DNA from: an uncultured Actinomycetes bacterium
GTDB taxonomy: Bacteria > Actinomycetota > Actinomycetes > Nanopelagicales > Nanopelagicaceae
Length of the DNA: 45,745 bases
Direction of reading: 5' to 3'
NCBI GenBank assembly: GCA_903895995.1
Contig: CAITVX010000034.1
Coordinates: 1 to 45,745, forward strand
The translations under genes and the position numbers were made by a program. Below, one piece after another: positions 14,671 through 23,244 of the stretch (the first letter of the stretch is position 1; each line of letters starts with the position of its first letter). A model generated the notes under the pieces. The model ran no database searches. It saw nothing but the letters and a program-made list of their open reading frames with translations, and was not told where the DNA came from.

Positions 14671-15514
14671 GTGTATTCCTCTTACTTAATAAAATTTCAA
14701 CAAGGCTCTCGGCATCTGCAAGCTCTGACCAATCTACCTCTGTCATCCAGTCGATAGCTAGTAACTCTTGCAGATCTGGGTTGCGAATTGCATAGAGCCC
14801 GGCGCACAGAGCAGCGATGGTGTCTGTATCTCCGCCTATCTTCACAGAGCGATGGTAGGTATCGATCAAGGATTTTGAACTCTCGACCACTTGAATAACG
14901 GCAGCCAAGGTATCGAGAGCTCCATTTGAAACACCATCGCGTGGTGAGACCCAGGTATCTATATTCTCAATACGTTCCCGAACTGCAGGATCGAGCTTCT
15001 CGGAGAGCATCGCAGAACGGATCGGAATCTCGAACTCTCCATAAGCGGTAGCAAGCGCGATCGCGCAATCTCGGGCGATGTTCTGACTATGGGTTGGAGT
15101 TGTAAGCGCGCTAATCCATTCGCGCCGCTCTTTCGCATCATCAAAGACGATTCCGCAGAGAGCAGTTCGCATCATCCCGCCGTTGCTGATCCCCACTTCG
15201 TGAAGTTCGCGCTCTTTAACTGGCAGTCCCAGTGCAGATCGAGTTGTTGGGCCGAGTCCACGCAACTGATCAACATGCGCATGTAAGAGAGTCAAAAAGT
15301 TAGAACCTGCTTGCACCGAAGTATCTGCAGCGAGAGCCAAAATTGTTAAGCGCGTAAGCAAGGTGTCATCACTCACCCCGCCGACCGGCCATCCCGGTTT
15401 AGTACCTATCGATGTAGGAGCGGCACCTTCATTCCGAGGTGCAAATTCAGATTGGAATCCATAGGCATCTCCTGCTGCATAGGCAAGGAGTGCAAGCATC
15501 GAACGTCGATGCAA
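14663..15514 (-). CDS. ADP-ribosylglycohydrolase (DraG) family protein
   Basis: About 280 residues with the DraG family metal-binding motifs: AYAAGDAYGFQSEF near the N-terminus, VGGVSDDTLLT around residue 45, and SVKIGGDTDTIAALCAGLYA near 230. Family members remove ADP-ribose from proteins or hydrolyse other N- or O-ribosides using two Mg ions. The start is uncertain: TTG at 15514 gives LHRRSMLALLAYAAGDAYG, ATG at 15499 is possible, and an ATG at 15562 would translate straight through the terminator of the aquaporin gene, so I reject it. Linked to a PfkB kinase and an M24-fold protein, it may act on a small ribosyl compound and not on a protein. Substrate unknown. Confidence 0.8.
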   Translation of the reverse strand: MHRRSMLALLAYAAGDAYGFQSEFAPRNEGAAPTSIGTKPGWPVGGVSDDTLLTRLTILALAADTSVQAGSNFLTLLHAHVDQLRGLGPTTRSALGLPVKERELHEVGISNGGMMRTALCGIVFDDAKERREWISALTTPTHSQNIARDCAIALATAYGEFEIPIRSAMLSEKLDPAVRERIENIDTWVSPRDGVSNGALDTLAAVIQVVESSKSLIDTYHRSVKIGGDTDTIAALCAGLYAIRNPDLQELLAIDWMTEVDWSELADAESLVEILLSKRNTHE

Positions 15515-15520
15515 AGAAGA

Positions 15521-15559
15521 AGCGCCCTCCCAGTAGCTAGCTGCTACGGGGAGGGCGCT
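15521..15559 (-). terminator. Strong hairpin terminator after the aquaporin gene
   Basis: Perfect 11-base arms AGCGCCCTCCC (15521-15531) and their complement (15549-15559) enclose a further GTAGC/GCTAC stem. On the minus strand it is followed by TCTTCTTTG, a T-rich tail. It begins about a dozen bases after the aquaporin stop and lies right before the ADP-ribosylglycohydrolase-like gene. Confidence 0.82.
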
Positions 15560-15571
15560 CATAAAGTAAGA

Positions 15572-16297
15572 CTAGATCGTTGGATCCGTTACTTCAACAT
15601 ATTCATCTTCGGTGAGGTACGAGAGGCCATCAAAATCATCATCACCAGATGTGAGGATCGCGACGACTCCAATTCCAATGACTGCACCGAGAACTTCTGC
15701 TCCGATAAAGGCAAGACCAGATTTCATATCAATACCCGCTCCTGCATTGGTCCACATGCGACCAAAGACTGCTGCTGGGTTAGCAAAGCATGTAGAAGCC
15801 GTAAACAAGTAACCAGCACCTATCCATGCAGGAATTGCGATTGGAGCAAGGTGATCGTTGTACTGGTGGATCAAGAGCTGCAAGATAATGATCAAGCCAG
15901 CAGTTGCAAGTATTTCAGAGACGTAGAGATTTACTCCCTTATGTGCAATTGTGGATTGAGTAATAGCATGCTGCTTGAACATGTAGTTAGCAAGAGCGAC
16001 ACCTGCGACTGCTCCAGCAAGCTGAGCAACGATGAAAGCAATAAGTTCTGAAAGCTCTAGGCGCTTTACAACAAATTCAGCAAAGGTCACAGCAGGGTTG
16101 AAGTAACCGCCGCTAATTGAACCAAAGACGAAGATGATGCAACCAAGTGCAAGGATCGTTGAGAAGGTATTGACGAAGAGCCCGAGTAGCGCATCTTGGG
16201 TGAGGAATGAGCCCATAAAGGATGAGCCGACAACTGCAGCCAAGAGGATTGCTGTTCCGAGGAACTCTACGAATGATTTACGTAGTAGATGTGTCAT
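15572..16297 (-). CDS. MIP/aquaporin-family channel
   Basis: A membrane channel of about 241 residues with six helices and both half-helix boxes: GGYFNPAVTFAEF around residue 65 and FANPAAVFGRMW near 185. The Arg after the second box (NPAAVFGR) belongs to the selectivity filter. It passes water or small neutral solutes such as glycerol; which one is not clear. The start at 16297 (MTHLLRKSFVEFLG) is preferred over the ATG at 16315. The C-terminus is a short acidic tail rich in Asp and Glu. It is transcribed alone, divergent from the YbaK gene and closed by a strong terminator. Confidence 0.88.
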   Translation of the reverse strand: MTHLLRKSFVEFLGTAILLAAVVGSSFMGSFLTQDALLGLFVNTFSTILALGCIIFVFGSISGGYFNPAVTFAEFVVKRLELSELIAFIVAQLAGAVAGVALANYMFKQHAITQSTIAHKGVNLYVSEILATAGLIIILQLLIHQYNDHLAPIAIPAWIGAGYLFTASTCFANPAAVFGRMWTNAGAGIDMKSGLAFIGAEVLGAVIGIGVVAILTSGDDDFDGLSYLTEDEYVEVTDPTI

Positions 16298-16349
16298 GGC
16301 CCAATTATGAAGCAAGGTGAAGCAAATCCAGCAGTTGTAGACTCTGGGG

Positions 16350-16835
16350 ATGGATGGCGTGTTGGAAAAAGCAGCGGTAAAGCGCTTTATTGAAGCGAAG
16401 AATTCACTTGGACTTCAAGGCGCAGTCACAGTGTTAAGCGATAGCGCTCGCACCGCCCAAGATGCCGCGAGTGCGCTCGGTATTGAAGTAGGTCAGATCG
16501 CATCTTCGCTCGTCTTTAGACTTCCAGATGGATCTCCTCTACTCATCATCACAAGTGGCAGACATAGAGTTGATACCGACCTTGTGGCAAAGAATTTAGG
16601 GATCGAAGAACTTGGTCGTGCAGATGCAGATTATGTGAAGAGTGTGAGTGGTTACTCCGTGGGCGGAGTTGCGCCCATTGGTTGGACCTCCCCCGCAACA
16701 GTTCTGATCGATGAGGCGCTCAATGATTACGAAGTTATATGGGCGGCAAGTGGCCACCCTCATGCAGTCTTTCCAACATCTCATGCTGAGTTATCACATG
16801 CTACAGGTGCCACATCTATCGTTGTCGGAGAATAA
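16350..16835 (+). CDS. YbaK/EbsC-family aminoacyl-tRNA deacylase
   Basis: A 161-residue single-domain YbaK protein. Features: LSDSARTAQDAASALGIEVGQIASSLVF in the first half (the helix and strand around the Lys/Ser pocket of the family), ITSGRHRVDTDLVAK, and the glycine-rich VGGVAPIGW followed by the C-terminal VIWAASGHPHAVFPTS. YbaK and its relatives hydrolyse mischarged Cys-tRNA(Pro) or Ala-tRNA(Pro) in trans. It lies upstream of the SulP gene on the same strand, 28 bases apart. Which mischarged tRNA is edited is not determinable here. Confidence 0.88.
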   Translation: MDGVLEKAAVKRFIEAKNSLGLQGAVTVLSDSARTAQDAASALGIEVGQIASSLVFRLPDGSPLLIITSGRHRVDTDLVAKNLGIEELGRADADYVKSVSGYSVGGVAPIGWTSPATVLIDEALNDYEVIWAASGHPHAVFPTSHAELSHATGATSIVVGE

Positions 16836-16863
16836 CTGCCAGATTTAGGAGTACCTTCGATAC

Positions 16864-18120
16864 ATGGCTCTGCTATCGCGAAGTGACTTTCCTGCAACAC
16901 GCAAGGAATGGATCGCTGACTTCATAGCCGGTCTTACTGTTTCGATTGTCGCCCTGCCTCTTGCTATTGGATTTGGTATTACATCTGGCATGTCTGCAGC
17001 CTCTGGCATTGCAACAGCGATTATTGCTGGTTTCATCGCAGCTCTCTTTGGTGGATCTCGTTTTCAAGTAAGTGGGCCAACTGGTGCAATGACAGTCGTG
17101 CTACTTCCTGTTATTGCTAAATATGGTGTGGGTGCAATTCCCTTACTCGGATTTATGGCAGCTGTTATTTTGCTCGTCATGGCAGCGCTTCGAATCGGTG
17201 CAATTATTAAGCGAGTGCCGGACCCTGTTGTCGAGGGATTTACTGTTGGGATTGCAATCGTTATCGCGCTACAGCAACTACCTTCTGCGCTAGGCGTTGC
17301 GAAGGGGTCAGGTACTCGGACTCTGCCAGTTGCCTTACATACCTTAAACAATGCATCGCATGTGGGTTGGAGATGGTGGACTCTCGCCGTTGTTGCCCTC
17401 ACTTTGATCATCAAATTTAATATTGTAAAAGTGTTAGAGAAGTTTCATATCAAGCCTTACATTCCTGCAAGCTTTTCCGCTCTCATTATTGCAACGCTGA
17501 TCGTCAAAGCCTTTGGGATTAAAACTGACTCAATCGGTTCAATCCCCCGAAATGTAGCCACATGGACTCCATTTCATCTGACAGGAGCACCTATCGGGTC
17601 TCTTCTTTATCCTGCAATCTCTATCGCACTACTCTCTTCTATCGAAGCATTACTTGCAGCACGCGTGGCAGATGAGCTTATGAATGTTCCTAAAGAGAAA
17701 GAGTTCAAACCTAACCACGAACTTATGGGACAGGGCCTTGCCACCTTCTTCGCAACACTTGCCGGAGGAATGCCATCAACTGGTGCTATCGCTCGTACCA
17801 ATGTCAACGTCAGGTCCCATGCCAACTCCAGGGTTTCAGCAATGCTCCATGCGCTCTTCTTACTCATCATCACAGTCTTCTTGGCACCGATCTTTGCGCA
17901 GATTCCTAAGGCAGCTATCGCAGGGGTCCTGATCGGAACAAGTTTTAGAATTTTTAATAAGGCGACGATGCTTGAAATCTTTAAGAGTGAGACCACCAAT
18001 ATTGTGATTTTCTTCGCCACGGCCATCGTGACGGTCTCAGTGGATTTGATCTGGGGTATCGGCGTAGGCGTGACTTTGTACCTACTTTCGCGGGTTATAT
18101 CTCGATTTAAAACTCGGTAG
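16864..18120 (+). CDS. SulP-family anion transporter without STAS domain
   Basis: A 418-residue membrane protein with the SulP core: DFIAGLTVSIVALPLAIGFG near the N-terminus, FGGSRFQVSGPTGAMTVVL around 60-80, RVPDPVVEGFTVGIAIVIALQQ, and the PSTGAIARTNVNVRSHANSR segment at about 300-320. It ends after the last membrane helices at YLLSRVISRFKTR and lacks the cytoplasmic STAS domain found in most SulP proteins. SulP members move sulfate, bicarbonate or organic anions. The neighbourhood (sulfite-producing operon to the left, cysK-cysE to the right) hints at a sulfur anion, but this is weak evidence. trhO follows ten bases later. Confidence 0.87.
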   Translation: MALLSRSDFPATRKEWIADFIAGLTVSIVALPLAIGFGITSGMSAASGIATAIIAGFIAALFGGSRFQVSGPTGAMTVVLLPVIAKYGVGAIPLLGFMAAVILLVMAALRIGAIIKRVPDPVVEGFTVGIAIVIALQQLPSALGVAKGSGTRTLPVALHTLNNASHVGWRWWTLAVVALTLIIKFNIVKVLEKFHIKPYIPASFSALIIATLIVKAFGIKTDSIGSIPRNVATWTPFHLTGAPIGSLLYPAISIALLSSIEALLAARVADELMNVPKEKEFKPNHELMGQGLATFFATLAGGMPSTGAIARTNVNVRSHANSRVSAMLHALFLLIITVFLAPIFAQIPKAAIAGVLIGTSFRIFNKATMLEIFKSETTNIVIFFATAIVTVSVDLIWGIGVGVTLYLLSRVISRFKTR

Positions 18121-18129
18121 AATTGAGAT

Positions 18130-19038
18130 ATGGATCTTCAGAAGGTGCTTCTCTACTACCGGTTCACTCCGATAGCAGACCCACAGGCAATGATGCTGTG
18201 GCAGAAGACCCTCTGCGAAAGCCTTGGAATCAAGGGGCGCATCCTTGTATCTCCACATGGAATTAATGGAACTGTCGGCGGGGATATGTCTGCCCTCAAG
18301 AAATATGTGAAGCAGACTAAGAAATACCCAGGCTTTCGAGGAATTGATTTCAAATGGTCAGAAGGAACCGGCAATGAATTCCCACGTTTAAGTGTGAAGG
18401 CTAAGAAGGAGCTCGTCGCATTCGGAAATCCTGGCGAGATCAAGGTCGATGAGAATGGTGTCGTCGGCGGCGGAGTTCATCTCAAGCCATTCCAAGTTGA
18501 TCAGCTTGTTGCTGAGCGTGGCGATGATGTCATCTTCTTCGATGGTCGTAATTCCTTTGAAGCGAAGATCGGAAAGTTCAAGAATGCGATCGTTCCTGAC
18601 GTCACTTCATCTCAACAATTTGTAGAAGAGATCGAGAGCGGCAAATACGATCATCTGAAAGATAAGCCGATCGTCACATATTGCACCGGCGGAATTCGTT
18701 GTGAAATTCTCTCTGTCGTGATGAAGAACCGTGGCTTTAATGAGGTTTATCAGATTGATGGCGGCATCGTCCGCTACGGAAATAAATTTGGAAATGATGG
18801 GCTCTGGGAAGGTTCGCTCTACACCTTTGATAATCGACTCTCTATCGATTTTGCTGCAAACCCAGCGCTGATCGGTGAGTGTGACAATTGCAAGGCTCCT
18901 ACTCGCCAGTTCTACAACTGCACCACTGCATCGTGTCACCAACTCGCCCTTCTCTGTGAACCTTGTGGTGCTGACTCTTCATCTCGCGCTTGTCCTCATG
19001 ATCCTTCCAAGCAACATGATCACGAGATGAGCGGCTGA
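18130..19038 (+). CDS. trhO: tRNA uridine(34) hydroxylase (rhodanese-fold TrhO/YceA)
   Basis: A 302-residue TrhO protein. The N-terminal ferredoxin-like domain (LLYYRFTPIADP; KGRILVSPHGINGTVGGD) is followed by a rhodanese domain with FFDGRNSFEAKIGKFKNA and the active-site loop YCTGGIRCE near residue 180, then QIDGGIVRYG. The C-terminal cysteine-rich tail (CDNCKAPT, CHQLALLCEPC) resembles that of YceA-type proteins. TrhO uses oxygen to make 5-hydroxyuridine at the wobble base of tRNA. It starts ten bases after the SulP gene and is probably cotranscribed. Family assignment is secure. Confidence 0.92.
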   Translation: MDLQKVLLYYRFTPIADPQAMMLWQKTLCESLGIKGRILVSPHGINGTVGGDMSALKKYVKQTKKYPGFRGIDFKWSEGTGNEFPRLSVKAKKELVAFGNPGEIKVDENGVVGGGVHLKPFQVDQLVAERGDDVIFFDGRNSFEAKIGKFKNAIVPDVTSSQQFVEEIESGKYDHLKDKPIVTYCTGGIRCEILSVVMKNRGFNEVYQIDGGIVRYGNKFGNDGLWEGSLYTFDNRLSIDFAANPALIGECDNCKAPTRQFYNCTTASCHQLALLCEPCGADSSSRACPHDPSKQHDHEMSG

Positions 19039-19067
19039 TCGCGATACCGCGGCTGTACCCTTGAGGT

Positions 19068-19430
19068 ATGAAAACTACTTATTCTGTATTGATCGTCCTT
19101 CACGTACTTACTGTTCTTGGAATGATTGGCCTCTTACTTACTGAGGGCCGCAAGGCAGTTAAGAAGGTCCCGAATGGGGTTACTCACCTAGGGCTTACTG
19201 CCCTTGTTCTCGGTATTTCAATGATCGTCATTAACACGATGCGTCACAACAGCGACAGTACGATCGCTCTTCTCAATCACACGAAGTATGGAATTAAGTT
19301 TGTTGTCTTAGCTGCAATTCTTGGGCTTGCCTTCAAATATGCAAAGAAGCCTTCTATTACTAATAAAACCTGGTACGCCCTTGTTGGACTTTCACTGCTC
19401 AACTTTATTATTGCGGGATCTTGGCAGTAA
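19068..19430 (+). CDS. Small four-helix membrane protein of unknown function
   Basis: A 120-residue protein with four hydrophobic stretches (YSVLIVLHVLTVLGMIGLLL, THLGLTALVLGISMIVI, IKFVVLAAILGLAFKY, TWYALVGLSLLNFIIAG) separated by short basic or polar loops. I do not recognise a specific family; it resembles small membrane proteins annotated as hypothetical in actinobacteria. It follows trhO by about 29 bases on the same strand and converges on the cysE side. No catalytic motif is visible. Confidence 0.75.
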   Translation: MKTTYSVLIVLHVLTVLGMIGLLLTEGRKAVKKVPNGVTHLGLTALVLGISMIVINTMRHNSDSTIALLNHTKYGIKFVVLAAILGLAFKYAKKPSITNKTWYALVGLSLLNFIIAGSWQ

Positions 19431-19450
19431 CGAGCAATAAGAAGCAGTAA

Positions 19451-19546
19451 TTACTTCTTAGGTCTGTAAGAGCTAGCGCCCTTGGCGAGAACGAGCATGA
19501 GGCCAAGGGATGCAAGGGTTAGTATCAGAATGAATAAGGAGCGCAC
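19451..19546 (-). CDS. 31-residue single-span membrane peptide downstream of cysE
   Basis: A GTG immediately after the cysE stop (TGAGTG) opens a 31-codon frame: MRSLFILILTLASLGLMLVL, a hydrophobic span of about 18 residues, then AKGASSYRPKK with a basic end. The composition (one membrane helix plus positive tail), the zero-gap position after cysE and the stop before the convergent gene suggest a real small protein. A short imperfect inverted repeat near 19440-19460 may end both converging transcripts. Function unknown. Confidence 0.5.
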   Translation of the reverse strand: MRSLFILILTLASLGLMLVLAKGASSYRPKK

Positions 19547-20044
19547 TCAAATAGAGTAGTAGTTTGCCTTCGACTTAGCAGCATGATCTTTAACAATTGT
19601 GGCATTTGTTGGAACCACAGCGTCATCGTGAACTTTAATATCACCGATGATGCGTGCTCCGGCGCCGAGAATCACTCGATTCCCGATCGTTGGATGGCGC
19701 TTCTCATGAGAGAACTCGCGTGCCCCCAGGGTCACATCGTGATACATCAAGACATCATCGCCAATCTCTGAGGTCTCACCAATAACGACTCCCATGCCGT
19801 GATCGATAAAGAAGCGGCGACCAATCGTTGCACCGGGGTGGATCTCAATCCCAGTAACTGATCTCACCCAAGCCATGTGAATACGTGCTGCAAGTTTGAA
19901 ATGGTGGCGCCATAGGAAATTAGCCCAGCGATAACCCCAAACCGCATGAACACCTGGATAGACCAGAAGAACCTCTAGGCGTGAACGCGCTGCTGGATCC
20001 CGCTTGATTGCATTTTCAAGATCTTCTCTGAAATGAATCGCCAC
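19547..20044 (-). CDS. cysE: Serine O-acetyltransferase
   Basis: A 165-residue short-form CysE. An N-terminal helical part ([36 protein letters not shown]) precedes the left-handed beta-helix with hexapeptide repeats: [55 protein letters not shown]. His in IDHG and Asp in YHDVT are typical active-site positions. It acetylates serine with acetyl-CoA for cysteine synthesis. It lies two bases after cysK in the same operon, the usual actinobacterial order. Normal in length for the short form. Confidence 0.93.
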   Translation of the reverse strand: MAIHFREDLENAIKRDPAARSRLEVLLVYPGVHAVWGYRWANFLWRHHFKLAARIHMAWVRSVTGIEIHPGATIGRRFFIDHGMGVVIGETSEIGDDVLMYHDVTLGAREFSHEKRHPTIGNRVILGAGARIIGDIKVHDDAVVPTNATIVKDHAAKSKANYYSI

Positions 20045-20046
20045 TA

Positions 20047-20976
20047 TTAATTCATTAAATCGGCGTAGAGAACTGTTGATAAGTAGCGCTCACCAAATGA
20101 TGCAAGAAGTACGACAATATTCTTACCCTCATTCTCTGGGCGGTTAGCTACTTGATGTGCTGCCCACAGTGCGGCGCCCGATGAGATTCCAGCGAGGATT
20201 CCCTCTTCACGAGCTGCCCGGCGGGCAAATGCAAGTGTCTGATCATTTGGGGCATCGAGGACTTCATCGTAGACATTGCGGTCGAGAATTTCTGGAATAA
20301 AGTTTGCTCCAATTCCTTGGATCGGGTGTGGACCTGGCTTTCCGCCATTAAGAATCGGTGATGCTTCTGGCTCAACAGCAATGATGTGAATACCAGGCTT
20401 CAACTCTTTGAGACGGCTACCAACTCCAGTAATTGTTCCACCAGTTCCGACTCCAGCTATAAAGATATCCACTTCACCATTGGTATCGCGCCAGATCTCT
20501 TCCGCTGTTGTTGCACGGTGGATCGCTGGGTTTGCTTCATTCGCAAATTGACGAACTAATACAGAGCCAGGCTCTTTACCAAGCTCCTCTGCCTTTGCGA
20601 CAGAACCATTCATTCCTTCGGCTGCTGGAGTAAGCACGAGCTCTGCGCCAAAGGCACGAAGTAGCGCACGGCGCTCTTTCGACATTGATTCAGGCATTGT
20701 CAGGATAACTTTGTAACCCCGTGCCGCGCCAACCATTGCAAGTGCGATTCCGGTGTTTCCAGATGTCGCCTCAATAATTGTTCCACCTGGCTGAAGTTGG
20801 CCACTCTTCTCAGCAGCATCAACCATCGCAATACCAATGCGGTCTTTTACAGTGCTTGTTGGGTTATAGAACTCAAGCTTTGCGTAAACATCTGCCTTTG
20901 CACCATCCATCATTTTATTTATTTTAACGAGAGGCGTATTTCCGACGATTTCAGTGATGTTGTTATAAAGAGTCAT
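20047..20976 (-). CDS. cysK: Cysteine synthase A (O-acetylserine sulfhydrylase)
   Basis: A 309-residue PLP enzyme of the cysteine synthase family. The PLP lysine is in [16 protein letters not shown] (residue about 44), the substrate loop is [12 protein letters not shown] at about 69-80, the phosphate-binding glycine run is [13 protein letters not shown] near 175-187, and the C-terminal part has [11 protein letters not shown]. It makes cysteine from O-acetylserine and sulfide. It heads the cysK-cysE operon, so this organism has the final step of cysteine synthesis; no sulfate- or sulfite-reducing genes are seen in the window. Confidence 0.95.
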   Translation of the reverse strand: MTLYNNITEIVGNTPLVKINKMMDGAKADVYAKLEFYNPTSTVKDRIGIAMVDAAEKSGQLQPGGTIIEATSGNTGIALAMVGAARGYKVILTMPESMSKERRALLRAFGAELVLTPAAEGMNGSVAKAEELGKEPGSVLVRQFANEANPAIHRATTAEEIWRDTNGEVDIFIAGVGTGGTITGVGSRLKELKPGIHIIAVEPEASPILNGGKPGPHPIQGIGANFIPEILDRNVYDEVLDAPNDQTLAFARRAAREEGILAGISSGAALWAAHQVANRPENEGKNIVVLLASFGERYLSTVLYADLMN

Positions 20977-21060
20977 GTGCTAAGGATATGGAGGTAAAAA
21001 TTAATTAGCGAGTTGCGAGGAAGTCGCAGAAGAGACCTCTATGCGAGAACTTTGCACTGA

Positions 21061-21759
21061 TCAAACGCTGAGTTGCGCTGCAAAGAAATTAATAGTGCGA
21101 GCCCATGCAAGTTTTGCTGCAACTTCATCAAATACTTGAGGACGATCATCATTAAAGAATGCATGTGAAGTTCCTGAGTAGTCATAAGCAACCGCTTTGC
21201 CACCAGCAGCATTGATATGTGTGAGCGCTTCCTGAATTCCAGGAGCTGAAGAAGTGCCATCACCTTCGGCGCAATGGATCATGCTCTGCTTGCCGCTGTA
21301 CTTACTCCAGACCGGAGCTGTGCGCTCCCATGACGCTCCTGGGTAGAAGCCCACGGTTGCGGTGATCTGATCTGAGAGCGTTGCAGACCAAATAGCGAGA
21401 GTTCCGCCCATACAAAATCCAACTACTCCAACGTGATCAGATGTCGTGTTCTTCATCGTTGTTAGATATTTCGCGGCGGCAACAATCTCTTCACCAGCCC
21501 GATCTAATTGAAGCTCCATCATCAGCTTCTTCGCTTCATCAGGTTCAGAGGCTGCTTGACCGTGATAAAGATCGGGAGCGAGTGCAACAAAACCTGCGGC
21601 AGCAAATCGATCGACGATATCGGTGATGTGGCCAACAAGTCCCCACCACTCTTGAATAACGATGATGGCAGGGCCCGTACCTGATTCTGGAATCGCGATA
21701 TATCCAGCGCCACTCTTTCCATCAGCTGAAAACTTGATGTGATTGCCGGCCATTGTCAT
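21061..21759 (-). CDS. Dienelactone hydrolase family protein
   Basis: A 232-residue alpha/beta hydrolase of the carboxymethylenebutenolidase family. Motifs: IQEWWGLVGHITDIVDRFA near the N-terminus (Glu of the family near residue 36), the nucleophile elbow VGFCMGGTLAI with a Cys nucleophile, Asp in HCAEGDGTSS, and His in SGTSHAFFND. It could hydrolyse dienelactones or other esters; the substrate is unknown. The start overlaps the stop of the PdtaS-like kinase gene (ATGA), so it is the last gene of the SAF protein - ATPase - kinase operon, a link with no obvious metabolic logic. Confidence 0.88.
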   Translation of the reverse strand: MTMAGNHIKFSADGKSGAGYIAIPESGTGPAIIVIQEWWGLVGHITDIVDRFAAAGFVALAPDLYHGQAASEPDEAKKLMMELQLDRAGEEIVAAAKYLTTMKNTTSDHVGVVGFCMGGTLAIWSATLSDQITATVGFYPGASWERTAPVWSKYSGKQSMIHCAEGDGTSSAPGIQEALTHINAAGGKAVAYDYSGTSHAFFNDDRPQVFDEVAAKLAWARTINFFAAQLSV

Positions 21760-23237
21760 GCCTTTCCTAATGTTCCTGTTGAGTTGATCGGGAATCGAAG
21801 GGTCGCTTGGGTTCTATCTCCTGCACGCGCGAGTTTGATACTTCCTTTTAACTCATTCTCTGTGAGGGTACGTACTATTTGTAGCCCAAGGTTTGAAGAG
21901 TTTTCGATATCAAAATCATCTGGAAGTCCAACTCCATTATCGCTGAGAACCACTACGCAATCATGATCTGAATGCACGATCTCAACTGCGAGAGAGTCTC
22001 CGGATACTTCTAGACCGTGTTCGAGTGAGTTGTGGATCAACTCTGTAATAACCAGGGCCAACGGGGTTGCGATCTTGGAATCAAAGTTTCCGAACTCACC
22101 GTTCTTCGTCAGAGTGATGGGGCGTGAGCTCAACTCAATCGCATTGTGAACGATACGTTCGTAGACCTCGTCGAAGAGGACAACTTCAGCAGATGTACCA
22201 GAGAGGGTCTCATGCACAATCGCGATTGATGCAACGCGCCGGACCGCTTCTGCAAGTGCGGCAGATGCAACAGGATCTTCAACGCGGCGAGATTGCAGTC
22301 GTAAGAGCGCCGATACTGTCTGGAGGTTATTCTTCACGCGGTGATGGATCTCGCGGATGGTCGCATCTTTAGTAATGAGGGCACGGTCTTGGCGACGAAG
22401 CTCAGTAACGTCGTGGACAAGCACAATCGCACCGATGCGATCTTCGGCTTCTACCAGTGGAATCACCATCAAATCTAAGATGGCACGGCCATTATCAAAA
22501 TCATCGCGTCGAAGTTCTTTTCCGCTTACCACCAGCGACCATGGCTCATCCGTTGGAGCAGCACCGTTATCGATCTTTGCAAAGAGATCTCCGAGGTTCT
22601 GGTTCTCAAGTTCACCAGACCAACCTGCACGACTAATCGCAGATCTCGCATTGGGGCTCGCATACATCACAACACCATTGCCATCGAGTCGTAGCAAACC
22701 ATCGCCCACTCGGGGCGCAGATTCACTTCGATAAACATTGCCCGCTACAGGGAAGGCGCTCTCAGAGACCATGCGATAGAGCTTGTGGGCGATCTCGCGA
22801 TAGTTAATTTCGAGTCGAGATTTAGAGCGCATCTGCACCGCATCGCGGTGGCGCGAAATCACAGCAATGACATGGCCATTGAAGAGAACTGGAATTGTCT
22901 CCTCTTTAATGAGGAGCTCGCCAATCTGTTCAGGTTCGGTATCGCGCACAATCTCACCGTGAGAGAGAGCTTGATCGATACGAGGATTATCTCCCCAGGA
23001 TAGCGTTTCACCGACGAGATCGTTAGTAAAGACTGTTGCTGCAGTTGTTGGGCGAATATGTGCAATTGCAATGTGGCCAGTCGGCCAGCTCTGATAATCC
23101 TTACGCTTTGGAACCCACAAGATGAGATCTGCAAAAGATAAGTCAGAGAGAAGTTGCCACTCTGCAATCAATTCACTGATACGTCCTTGATCTTGCGCAC
23201 TCAGTGCGGTTGATTCAACGGCGTAACGCGAAGACAC
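21756..23237 (-). CDS. pdtaS: PdtaS-type sensor histidine kinase (HisKA_2)
   Basis: About 493 residues. A GAF-like N-terminal sensor (LSFADLILWVPKRKDY; AATVFTNDLVGETLSWGD) is followed by a PAS domain (GLLRLDGNGVVMYASPNARS), then HisKA_2 with the phospho-acceptor EIHHRVKNNLQTVSALLRLQ and an HATPase with ELIHNSLEHG and LSDNGVGLPDDF. This is the architecture of PdtaS of Mycobacterium, which signals to the antiterminator PdtaR. The GTG at 23237, eight bases after the ATPase stop and preceded by GAGG, is chosen; the longer open frame upstream is only the overlap with the ATPase gene. No PdtaR gene is visible nearby. Confidence 0.88.
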   Translation of the reverse strand: MSSRYAVESTALSAQDQGRISELIAEWQLLSDLSFADLILWVPKRKDYQSWPTGHIAIAHIRPTTAATVFTNDLVGETLSWGDNPRIDQALSHGEIVRDTEPEQIGELLIKEETIPVLFNGHVIAVISRHRDAVQMRSKSRLEINYREIAHKLYRMVSESAFPVAGNVYRSESAPRVGDGLLRLDGNGVVMYASPNARSAISRAGWSGELENQNLGDLFAKIDNGAAPTDEPWSLVVSGKELRRDDFDNGRAILDLMVIPLVEAEDRIGAIVLVHDVTELRRQDRALITKDATIREIHHRVKNNLQTVSALLRLQSRRVEDPVASAALAEAVRRVASIAIVHETLSGTSAEVVLFDEVYERIVHNAIELSSRPITLTKNGEFGNFDSKIATPLALVITELIHNSLEHGLEVSGDSLAVEIVHSDHDCVVVLSDNGVGLPDDFDIENSSNLGLQIVRTLTENELKGSIKLARAGDRTQATLRFPINSTGTLGKA

Positions 23238-23244
23238 GGAGACC

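Noticed and set aside
14663-15562. Start of the ADP-ribosylglycohydrolase-like gene at the ATG at 15562
   Set aside because: That N-terminus is encoded by the hairpin terminator of the aquaporin gene and has no family similarity; starts at 15514 or 15499 fit better.
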